Position numbers and translations under genes: made by a program. Below, piece by piece: positions 1-7,299 of a stretch of 13,455 bases of DNA (position 1 is its first letter; each line of letters opens with the position of its first letter). The notes under the pieces are model-generated. The model saw only the letters and a list, made by a program, of their open reading frames with translations. It made no database searches and was not told the origin of the DNA. The stretch is from Tepidimonas sp. (GTDB lineage: Bacteria; Pseudomonadota; Gammaproteobacteria; Burkholderiales; Burkholderiaceae_C), in NCBI GenBank assembly GCA_025054905.1, contig JANWZF010000127.1, positions 1 through 13,455 on the forward strand. Reading direction: 5' to 3'.

Positions 1-1664
1 TCCAACCCCTGCAGCGGCAGGGCGCGCACACGTTCGCGCAAGGCCGCCTCCAGCGCGGTCTCCCACCCCGTGTCGCTGGGCAGGTGGCGCCACAGCGCCG
101 ACAACCCGTCCAGCCCCTGGGCCTGCAGCCAAGGTTGCAGCCGTTCGTCGGTTTGCAGCTTGTCTTGCAGCGCCCGCAGCGCTTGCAGGCGCGCCTGCGC
201 TTGCGCCTCGGCCTGGGCCTGCGCACGCGCGTGGTGTTCGGCCCGGGCACGCTCGTCTTCCGCGGCAGGCAACTCGTCCTGTAGCTGCGCCAGCCGCGCC
301 TCGGCCAGCGCCAGCGCCTGTTGTGCCTGGGCTTCTTCGGTCTGCCAGTGATGCAGGTGCTGCGGATCCGGAGCCTGGGTCTGGGCGCGCTGTTGCAGCA
401 GGCGCTCGTGCCGCGCCTGCGCCGCGCGCAGCTGGTCCTGCAGGGCGCGTTGCTCGGCCCCCAGTGCACTGAGGGTCCGCTGCAGTTCATGCACCTGCCG
501 CCGGGCTTGTTCGAGCCTGGCGCGCGCCGCGTGCATAGCCTCTTCCCCCTGCTGCACCTGGGGGGCTTGCTCCTCCAGTTGGGCGCGTGCCAGCTCGGTG
601 TCCTCGGCCGCCTGCTGCTGGCGTTGCTCCAGCTCCTCGGTCTGCGTGGCGGCCTCGGCGGCACGCGCTTGCCACTCGGCCAGCTGCTGCTGCAAGGCCG
701 CCTGGCGCTGCTCGGCCTGGCGTCGTCCTTCGGCCGCAAAGCGCTGCTGCGCCTGCAGCCGCGCCACCTCGGCCCCCGCCTCGTACAGCGCGGCTTGCGC
801 ACGCTGCAGGGCCTCGGCGGCGGCTTGCTGCGCCTGGCGCAGCTGCTCGCCTTCGGCCTGGGCGCCGCGCTGGGCTGCCAGCTGCTGCTCCAGGGCCAGC
901 AGGACGCGCTGGCCTTCGGCCCGCACCTGCTCGAGCTGCTGCTGCGCCTGGGCGCGCTTGAGCCACCACAGCTGCTGCTGGCGCCGGGCCAGTCGGGCCT
1001 GCAACTCGCGGTAGCGCTGCGCCACCTCGGCCTGCGCTTGCAGGCGCTGCAATTGCCCCTGCAGTTCGCGCAGGATATCTTCCACACGGGTCAGGTTTTC
1101 GCGCGTATCGGCCAGCCGATGGGCGGTCTCGCGCCGACGCTCCTTGTACTTGGACACGCCGGCGGCTTCTTCCAGAAACAGGCGCAGTTCCTCGGGACGG
1201 CTTTCGATGATGCGGCTGATGGTGCCCTGCCCGATGATGGCGTAGGCGCGCGGTCCCAGGCCCGTGCCCATGAAGACATCTTGCACGTCGCGGCGGCGCA
1301 CCGGCTGCTGGTTGATGAAATAACTGCTGGTGCCATCGCGGGTCAACACCCGCCGCACGGCGATCTCACTGTACTGGTTCCAGGGGCCGCCGGCGCGATG
1401 GGCGCTGTTGTCGAACACCAGCTCGACGCTGGCGCGCTGGGCGGGCTTGCGCGTGGTCGTGCCGTTAAAAATGACGTCCTGCATCGACTCGCCACGCAGC
1501 TCACTGGCCTTGGATTCGCCCAGCACCCAGCGCACGGCATCCATGATGTTGGACTTGCCGCACCCGTTGGGGCCGACCACCCCGACCAGCTGCCCGGGCA
1601 GCTGGATGGTGGTCGGTTCGGCAAACGATTTGAAGCCCGAAAGTTTGATGGTCTGCAAGCGCAC
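1..1664 (-). CDS. smc: Chromosome segregation/condensation ATPase SMC, N-terminal part (3' end beyond window)
   Basis: SMC forms a V-shaped ABC-type ATPase dimer that, with ScpA and ScpB, compacts and resolves the chromosome. Read on the minus strand, the protein opens with the typical SMC N-terminus (RLQTIKLSGFKSF). The Walker A motif GPNGCGKSN lies at about residues 31-39, and the Q-loop region YAIIGQGTISRII at about 141-153. The RLFLEEAAGVSKYK stretch at about 161-174 ends the head half-domain. From about residue 175 to 500 comes a long coiled coil very rich in Gln, Ala, Arg and Glu. The last residues in the window (about 510-554) look like the start of the hinge. I chose the GTG at 1662-1664 because it starts exactly at the conserved N-terminus; no Shine-Dalgarno is visible. 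No stop occurs in this frame down to base 1, so the gene is truncated only by the window edge. It is divergent from dapC. Confidence 0.95.
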   Translation of the reverse strand, partial: MRLQTIKLSGFKSFAEPTTIQLPGQLVGVVGPNGCGKSNIMDAVRWVLGESKASELRGESMQDVIFNGTTTRKPAQRASVELVFDNSAHRAGGPWNQYSEIAVRRVLTRDGTSSYFINQQPVRRRDVQDVFMGTGLGPRAYAIIGQGTISRIIESRPEELRLFLEEAAGVSKYKERRRETAHRLADTRENLTRVEDILRELQGQLQRLQAQAEVAQRYRELQARLARRQQQLWWLKRAQAQQQLEQVRAEGQRVLLALEQQLAAQRGAQAEGEQLRQAQQAAAEALQRAQAALYEAGAEVARLQAQQRFAAEGRRQAEQRQAALQQQLAEWQARAAEAATQTEELEQRQQQAAEDTELARAQLEEQAPQVQQGEEAMHAARARLEQARRQVHELQRTLSALGAEQRALQDQLRAAQARHERLLQQRAQTQAPDPQHLHHWQTEEAQAQQALALAEARLAQLQDELPAAEDERARAEHHARAQAQAEAQAQARLQALRALQDKLQTDERLQPWLQAQGLDGLSALWRHLPSDTGWETALEAALRERVRALPLQGL

Positions 1665-1715
1665 GGGGCGCTAGTGTACGGGGCGTGGACGACGAAGCCG
1701 CTACCATTGCGCCCC
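1665..1715. promoter_or_regulatory. Divergent smc/dapC intergenic region with inverted repeat and -10-like boxes
   Basis: These 51 bases must hold the 5' signals of two divergent genes unless the promoters lie inside the coding regions. GCGCCCC directly precedes the dapC ATG (1709-1715), and the same heptamer on the minus strand directly precedes the smc GTG (1665-1671). The two form an inverted repeat that extends, with one mismatch, into both start codons. On each strand a -10-like hexamer ends eight bases before the start codon: TACACT (complement of 1673-1678) for smc and TACCAT (1702-1707) for dapC. I see no convincing -35 box at 16-18 base spacing and no Shine-Dalgarno on either side. 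If these hexamers are used, the transcripts would be leaderless or nearly so. This is inference from short motifs. Confidence 0.35.
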
Positions 1716-2957
1716 ATGACCTTCACCGGCAACCCGCTGCTGCAGCGTCTGCAGCCCTATCCTTTCGAGCGCCTGCGGGCGCTGACGGCCGACGTCGTGC
1801 CGAACCCGGCCCTGCGGCCGATCAATCTGGGCATCGGCGAGCCCCGCCACCCCACACCCGCGGTGCTGAAGGACGCCTTGCACGCGGCCATCGACGCGGA
1901 GGAAGGACTCGCGGCCTATCCGGCCACGGCAGGCACCCCGGCCCTGCGGCGTGCCTGCGCCGACTGGCTGCAACGCCGTTATGGCGTGACGCTGGATCCG
2001 GCCACCCAGGTGCTGCCGACGCTGGGCTCACGCGAGGCGCTGTTTGCGCTGGCGCAGGTGGTGATCGATCCACGCGCGTTTGTGGGCGGGGTCGAGCCGG
2101 TGGTCGTCTGCCCCAATCCGTTCTACCAAATCTACGAGGGAGCCGCGCTGCTGGCGGGGGCCTCGCCCTGGTATGCGCCCAGCGATCCGCAGCGCAACTT
2201 TGCCACGGCGTGGGACCGCGTGCCTGACGAGGTATGGGCGCGCACGCGGCTGGTGTACGCCTGCTCGCCAGGCAACCCCACCGGCGCGGTCATGACGATG
2301 GACGAATGGGCGCACCTGTTCGAGCTGAGTGACCGCTACGGCTTTGTCATCGCCAGCGATGAGTGCTACAGCGAGATCTACTGGGGCGCTGAGCCGCCGC
2401 TGGGCGCGCTGCAGGCGGCCGCGGCGCTGGGGCGGCGTGATTTTGCGCGCCTGATCATGCTGACCAGCCTGTCCAAGCGCAGCAACGCCCCTGGGCTGCG
2501 CAGCGGCTTCGTGGCCGGCGACGCGCAGTTGATCCAGGCCTTCACGCTGTACCGCACGTACCACGGCAGCGCGATGAGCCTGGCCGTGCAGCGTGCCAGC
2601 ATCGCCGCCTGGTCCGACGAGGCCCACGTGGAGCACAACCGGCGGCTGTATCGCGCCAAGTTCGAGCGCGTCACGCCGATGCTGGCCGAGGTGATGGACG
2701 TGCGTTGGCCGGATGCCGGTTTTTACCTGTGGGCCCAGGTGCCGCCACGCTTTGGGGGCCGCAGCGGTGGGGATGACACCGCGTTCGCGCGGGAGTTGCT
2801 GGCCCAATACAATGTGACCGTGTTGCCCGGCAGCTATCTGGCGCGCACCCAGGCCGGCCACAACCCTGGGGCAGGCCGCGTGCGCATGGCGCTGGTGGCC
2901 GAGCTGGACGAATGCGTGCAAGCTGCGGAGCGCATCGTGCGTTTCGTGCGCGGCTAG
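1716..2957 (+). CDS. dapC: Succinyldiaminopimelate transaminase DapC
   Basis: PLP-dependent class I/II aminotransferase converting N-succinyl-2-amino-6-ketopimelate plus glutamate to N-succinyl-LL-2,6-diaminopimelate plus 2-oxoglutarate, in cytosolic lysine/meso-DAP synthesis. The 413-residue protein has the fold-type I landmarks. These are the N-terminal INLGIGEPRHPTP segment (about 37-49), SPGNPTG with the PLP-binding Asn (184-190), ASDECYSEIY with the Asp that contacts the PLP nitrogen (about 213-222), SLSKRSN with the Schiff-base lysine K254, and the C-terminal GRVRM with the substrate-carboxylate arginine R390. The start is the ATG at 1716, matching the usual MxxxNPLLxxLQPYPFERL opening. 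The same frame stays open far upstream (to about 321), but only as antisense of smc. dapD follows 41 bases later. I prefer DapC to a generic aspartate aminotransferase because of the N-terminus and the adjacent dapD and dapE. Confidence 0.95.
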   Translation: MTFTGNPLLQRLQPYPFERLRALTADVVPNPALRPINLGIGEPRHPTPAVLKDALHAAIDAEEGLAAYPATAGTPALRRACADWLQRRYGVTLDPATQVLPTLGSREALFALAQVVIDPRAFVGGVEPVVVCPNPFYQIYEGAALLAGASPWYAPSDPQRNFATAWDRVPDEVWARTRLVYACSPGNPTGAVMTMDEWAHLFELSDRYGFVIASDECYSEIYWGAEPPLGALQAAAALGRRDFARLIMLTSLSKRSNAPGLRSGFVAGDAQLIQAFTLYRTYHGSAMSLAVQRASIAAWSDEAHVEHNRRLYRAKFERVTPMLAEVMDVRWPDAGFYLWAQVPPRFGGRSGGDDTAFARELLAQYNVTVLPGSYLARTQAGHNPGAGRVRMALVAELDECVQAAERIVRFVRG

Positions 2958-2998
2958 CCGGCCCCCCTCCTCCTCCCCGACCGTTCTGACGACCCATC

Positions 2999-3823
<825 letters not shown>

Positions 3824-3843
3824 ATCCCGCGGCAGCCGACGCT

Positions 3844-3847
3844 GGAG
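3844..3847 (+). promoter_or_regulatory. Shine-Dalgarno GGAG for the pilU-like gene
   Basis: GGAG lies seven bases before the ATG at 3855. It is the clearest Shine-Dalgarno among the starts in this window. It selects 3855 (protein beginning MGPMEQLL) over the farther upstream ATG in the same frame at 3768, which lies inside dapD. A second ATG at 3864 (MEQLL) remains possible. Confidence 0.6.
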
Positions 3848-3854
3848 CACGTCG

Positions 3855-5012
3855 ATGGGACCGATGGAGCAGCTGCTGAGGTTGATGGCGGAGAAAAAGG
3901 CCTCCGACATCTATCTGTCGGCATCTTCACCCGTGCTCATCAAAATCAACGGGGTCACGATGCCGGTCAACGACCAGGTGTTGCCGGCCGACGGCCCCTA
4001 CCGGCTGCTGGCCGAAGTCGTCACCGCCGAGCACCTGAGGGAGTTCGACCAGAGCGGCGAGCTCAACATCGCGATTCCGATGTCTGAGGTCGGGCGCTTT
4101 CGCATCAGCGCGATGCGCCAGCGCGGCACCTGTGCGGTGGTGGTGCGCTTCATCAGCGGGCAGATCCCCAAGGTGGCGGAGCTGGGCATCCCGCCGGTGC
4201 TGACGCAGATGATCATGGCCAAGCGTGGCCTGATGCTGGTGGTGGGCGCCACCGGATCGGGCAAAAGCACCACTCTGGCGGCGTTGCTGGATCACCGCAA
4301 CGAGCACACCAGCGGCCATATCCTGACGATCGAAGATCCGATCGAATACCTGTTCAAGAACAAAAAATCGGTCGTCAACCAGCGCGAGGTCGGCACCGAC
4401 ACCGCCTCGCTGCAGGTGGCCTTGAAAAACGCACTGCGGCAAGCGCCTGATGTCATCCTGATCGGCGAAATCCGCGACCGCGAGACCATGTCGCAGGCCA
4501 TCGCCTACGCCCAATCGGGGCACCTGGTGCTGGCTACGCTGCACGCCAACAACAGCTACCAGGCCCTCAACCGTATCCTCAACTTCTACCCCGTCGAGGT
4601 GCGGCCCACGATGCTCAACGATCTGGCCTCGTCGCTCAAGGCCATCGTCTCGCAGCGGCTGCTGCGCACCGTCGATGGCGGCCGCACCCCGGCGGTGGAG
4701 GTGTTGGTCAACACCCGCCTGATCAGCGAGCTGATCGAGAAGGCCGACTTCTTCGGCGTGCGTGAGGCGCTCGAAAAATCGCTGGCCGAGGAGTCCCAAA
4801 CGTTCGAAGCCGATCTGGCGCGTCTGATCCTGTCCGGACGCATCACGCGCGAAGAAGGGCTGGCGTACGCCGATTCCCCAACCAATCTGCTGTGGCGGCT
4901 GCAAAACGACGACCGCGCCCGGGCGCTGGCACGCACCGCCGCTGCCACGCCCAGCGAACCCGGTGCCGGGGGCGGCCCCTCGTTTGAAGGGTTCCTGCCC
5001 CCCCGCGCTTGA
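3855..5012 (+). CDS. pilU: PilT/PilU-family twitching motility ATPase, PilU-like
   Basis: Hexameric secretion-superfamily ATPase at the cytoplasmic base of type IVa pili; PilT and its accessory PilU power pilus retraction. The 385-residue protein has an N-terminal PAS-like domain (LMAEKKASDIYLS at about 10-22). It also has Walker A GATGSGKST (131-139), the Asp box ILTIEDPIEY (about 156-165), Walker B with catalytic Glu DVILIGEIRD (199-208, E205) and the His box GHLVLATLHANN (222-233). I favour PilU over PilT because of the MAEKKASD opening and the LNRILNFYP, LKAIVSQRLL and VEVLVNTRLI segments, which read like PilU; PilT remains possible. The C-terminal tail (about 362-385) is a low-complexity Ala/Pro/Gly stretch probably dispensable for catalysis. 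No other pilus gene is in the window. The gene sits between dapD (31-base gap) and dapE (40-base gap), an unexpected functional neighbour. Confidence 0.88.
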   Translation: MGPMEQLLRLMAEKKASDIYLSASSPVLIKINGVTMPVNDQVLPADGPYRLLAEVVTAEHLREFDQSGELNIAIPMSEVGRFRISAMRQRGTCAVVVRFISGQIPKVAELGIPPVLTQMIMAKRGLMLVVGATGSGKSTTLAALLDHRNEHTSGHILTIEDPIEYLFKNKKSVVNQREVGTDTASLQVALKNALRQAPDVILIGEIRDRETMSQAIAYAQSGHLVLATLHANNSYQALNRILNFYPVEVRPTMLNDLASSLKAIVSQRLLRTVDGGRTPAVEVLVNTRLISELIEKADFFGVREALEKSLAEESQTFEADLARLILSGRITREEGLAYADSPTNLLWRLQNDDRARALARTAAATPSEPGAGGGPSFEGFLPPRA

Positions 5013-5052
5013 ACACCGCCGCGGCGGTTGCGCCCGATCCGACACGAAACCC

Positions 5053-6222
5053 ATGACCGAGACCCTGCGCCTGGCTGAGGCCCTGATCCGTCAGCCCTCC
5101 ATCACCCCTGAGGATGCCGGCTGCCAGGCCTTGCTGGCCGAGCGTCTGAGCCGCCTGGGCTTTGCCTGCGAGTTTCTGCCCAGCGGCCCGCAGGATTTCC
5201 GGGTCACCAACCTGTGGGCGCTGCGGCCCGGCGCCACGCCCGAGGCTCCCGTTTTGGTCTGGGCGGGGCACACCGACGTTGTGCCGCCCGGTCCGCGTGA
5301 GCGCTGGCACAGCGACCCCTTCGAGCCGACCGTGCGCGACGGGCGGCTTTATGGCCGGGGCGCCAGCGATATGAAAGGATCGCTGGCCGCGATGGTGGTG
5401 GCGTGCGAGCGTTTTCTGCGCGACCATCCGCAGCCCCCGATCGCCCTGGCCTTTTTGCTGACCAGCGACGAAGAAGGCCCGGCGCGCGACGGCACCGTGG
5501 TGGTCTGCGACGCACTGCGCCAACGCGGGCAGCGCTTGGATTGGTGCATCGTCGGTGAGCCCACCAGCGTGCAGCGCACCGGCGACATGATCAAAAACGG
5601 CCGGCGTGGCACGATGAGCGGGCGGCTGACCGTCAAGGGCATCCAGGGCCATATCGCCTATCCCCACCTGGCGCGCAATCCCATCCACCTGCTGGCCCCC
5701 GCACTGGCCGAGCTCGTGGCCACCCATTGGGACGACGGCAACGAACATTTCCCCCCCACCAGCTGGCAGGTCAGCAACATCCACGGTGGCACGGGCGCCA
5801 GCAACGTGATCCCCGGCCACGTGGTGGTGGACTTCAACTTCCGCTTCGGCACCGCCTCGACCCCCGAAAGCCTGCAGGCCGGCGTGCACGCGATCCTGCA
5901 GCGTCACGGCCTGCAGGAAGGACAGGACTACGAGCTCAGCTGGACCGTGGGCGGACTGCCCTTTCTGACGCCCTCCGGCCCTCTGGTGGAGGCGGTGCGC
6001 GCCGCGGTGCATGACGTCACGGGGCTGCAGCCGCAGCTGTCCACCTCCGGGGGCACCAGCGACGGCCGCTTCATCGCCCGCATCTGCCCGCAGGTGATGG
6101 AGCTCGGGCCGCCCAATGCCACCATCCACCAGGTGGACGAGCACATCGCCTTGGCGGACCTGGAGGCGTTGACCGACGTGTATCATCGGTGCCTTGAGCG
6201 TTTGGTCGCCGCAGTATCCTAG
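5053..6222 (+). CDS. dapE: Succinyl-diaminopimelate desuccinylase DapE
   Basis: Dinuclear zinc amidohydrolase of the M20 family that removes succinate from N-succinyl-LL-DAP to give LL-DAP, the step after DapC. The 389-residue protein carries all expected metal and catalytic positions. They are H73 in WAGHTDVVPPG, D106 in GRGASDMKG, the general base E140 and bridging E141 in TSDEEGPA, E169 in VGEPTS, and H359 in NATIHQVDEH. The dimerisation (lid) domain spans about 180-295 and includes GIQGHIAYPHLARNP and NIHGGTGASNVIPG. The ATG at 5053 (MTETLRLAEALIRQPSITPEDAG) fits the family N-terminus; in-frame sequence upstream overlaps the pilU-like gene and lacks similarity. The start lacks a clear Shine-Dalgarno. 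This completes dapC-dapD-dapE as a near-contiguous pathway block; dapA, dapB and dapF are not in view. Confidence 0.97.
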   Translation: MTETLRLAEALIRQPSITPEDAGCQALLAERLSRLGFACEFLPSGPQDFRVTNLWALRPGATPEAPVLVWAGHTDVVPPGPRERWHSDPFEPTVRDGRLYGRGASDMKGSLAAMVVACERFLRDHPQPPIALAFLLTSDEEGPARDGTVVVCDALRQRGQRLDWCIVGEPTSVQRTGDMIKNGRRGTMSGRLTVKGIQGHIAYPHLARNPIHLLAPALAELVATHWDDGNEHFPPTSWQVSNIHGGTGASNVIPGHVVVDFNFRFGTASTPESLQAGVHAILQRHGLQEGQDYELSWTVGGLPFLTPSGPLVEAVRAAVHDVTGLQPQLSTSGGTSDGRFIARICPQVMELGPPNATIHQVDEHIALADLEALTDVYHRCLERLVAAVS

Positions 6223-6261
6223 GCCTTGCGTTGCCCTACCCCATCAGCCGTTTCAGCATCC

Positions 6262-7296
6262 ATGATGCCCCCTCTTGCCCTCGGACGATTTGGATTGACC
6301 TTTCTGGTGGCTCTGCTGACCGCTTTCGCCGCACGCGCCAACACGCCTGATGCAGCGCTGAATGCGTACCGGAGCGGAAAAACTGCCCAAGCTTTGCAAC
6401 TGTTAGACGAATGGCTGCAAAACAACCCTCGTGACGCCCAGGCCCAATTGCTCAAAGGGGTTGTTCTGGCGGAAACCGGCAAGACCAAGGAAGCCAAGGC
6501 GATCTTCCAGAATCTGATTATCGACTACCCCCAACTCCCCGAGCCATACAATAATCTGGCCGTTCTTTATGCCGCCGAAGGTGATTTTGACAAGGCGCGC
6601 GCGGTGCTCGAAACCGCAATCAAAACAAACCCGAGCTATGCTGTCGCCTACGAAAACCTTGGGGATGTCTATGCCAAGCTCGCCAGCCAGTCCTATGCGC
6701 GCGCCTTGAATTTACAACCCAAACGTGAACTCCAGCCGAAATTACGATTGATCAACCAGGTGGTGGCCCTCACACCGGCTGCCGCTGCCTCGCCCTCGAC
6801 GGCGTCCCCTGCAGCGGCCCCTGCGATCAACGGATCGTCTTCCGTTGCCCAGTCCGCTTCTGGCGTCGCTAAGGACACTGGATCGACCGACAAGGCGTCA
6901 GCTGGCTCCGCCACCAAAGAAAGCAGCAGCGTCAAGCCCACACCCCTAGCCCCGGAAGTTGAGCAGGCGGTGCGTGCAGCGCTACAGCGCTGGCAACGAG
7001 CCTGGACGAGCCGTGATATCCAGGGTTATGTTGATGCTTACGTGCGCAATTACACACCCCGTCCCGATATGACTCATGCGCAGTGGGTAAACGAACGAAC
7101 GGCCCGTATCGTCCCCCGCAAACGCATCGAACTAGATATCAAAGACCTGCAAATACAGCCCGCCTCTGATGGAGCGATCGAGGTTCGCTTCACGCAGCAT
7201 TATCGATCCGACTCTCTCGACAATCGCACTCGCAAATCCCTCTTGTTTGTCCAGCAGGATGGTCAGTGGCGTATCGCCAAGGAACGCAACTCTTAA
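6262..7296 (+). CDS. Secreted tetratricopeptide-repeat protein with C-terminal Csd6-type NTF2-like domain
   Basis: The function is not known to me; the architecture points to a periplasmic scaffold or partner of the next gene. The protein is 344 residues from ATG 6262 (or 343 from the adjacent ATG 6265). Residues 1-26 form a Sec signal peptide with hydrophobic core LTFLVALLTAFA and a likely cleavage at ARA|N. About three to four TPR units cover residues 32-155 (for example ALNAYRSGKTAQALQLLDEWL and NNLAVLYAAEGDFDKARAVLE). An Ala/Ser/Thr-rich linker covers about 172-230. The C-terminal domain at about 232-342 resembles the NTF2-like domain of Csd6-type proteins and is clearly related to the C-terminus of the downstream YkuD protein, sharing AW-SRD, YRSD, QQDG-W and a final ER. 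Base composition is lower in GC than in flanking genes. No Shine-Dalgarno is evident. The stop is 3 bases from the next ATG, so the two are very probably co-translated. Confidence 0.85.
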   Translation: MMPPLALGRFGLTFLVALLTAFAARANTPDAALNAYRSGKTAQALQLLDEWLQNNPRDAQAQLLKGVVLAETGKTKEAKAIFQNLIIDYPQLPEPYNNLAVLYAAEGDFDKARAVLETAIKTNPSYAVAYENLGDVYAKLASQSYARALNLQPKRELQPKLRLINQVVALTPAAAASPSTASPAAAPAINGSSSVAQSASGVAKDTGSTDKASAGSATKESSSVKPTPLAPEVEQAVRAALQRWQRAWTSRDIQGYVDAYVRNYTPRPDMTHAQWVNERTARIVPRKRIELDIKDLQIQPASDGAIEVRFTQHYRSDSLDNRTRKSLLFVQQDGQWRIAKERNS

Positions 7297-7299
7297 AGC

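Noticed and set aside
1..1080. Dense CAG/CTG/GCC-like repetition suggesting a microsatellite or repeat array
   Set aside because: It is explained by the Gln/Ala/Arg/Glu-rich SMC coiled coil; units are irregular and do not form a tandem array.
321..1715. Long plus-strand open frame upstream of and continuous with dapC, giving an 878-residue fusion-like reading
   Set aside because: It is antisense to the SMC head and coiled-coil coding sequence, is low-complexity Leu/Gly/Gln, and resembles no family. DapC similarity starts exactly at the ATG at 1716.
2028..2921. Minus-strand open frame of 297 codons opposite dapC
   Set aside because: The translation has no domain signature, and the plus strand encodes a complete PLP aminotransferase with all key residues.
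2958..2998. C/T-rich tract after dapC as a terminator
   Set aside because: No hairpin and no T-run; dapD starts within 41 bases on the same strand.
3927..6186. Long minus-strand open frames opposite the pilU-like gene and dapE (375 and 447 codons)
   Set aside because: They are GC-rich antisense shadows overlapping convincingly identified genes; their His/Gly/Gln-rich translations show no recognisable domain.
6772..6951. Low-complexity stretch in the TPR protein as a possible frameshift or degenerate region
   Set aside because: It reads through in frame as an Ala/Ser/Thr-rich linker, with an intact domain after it; such linkers are common in secreted multidomain proteins.
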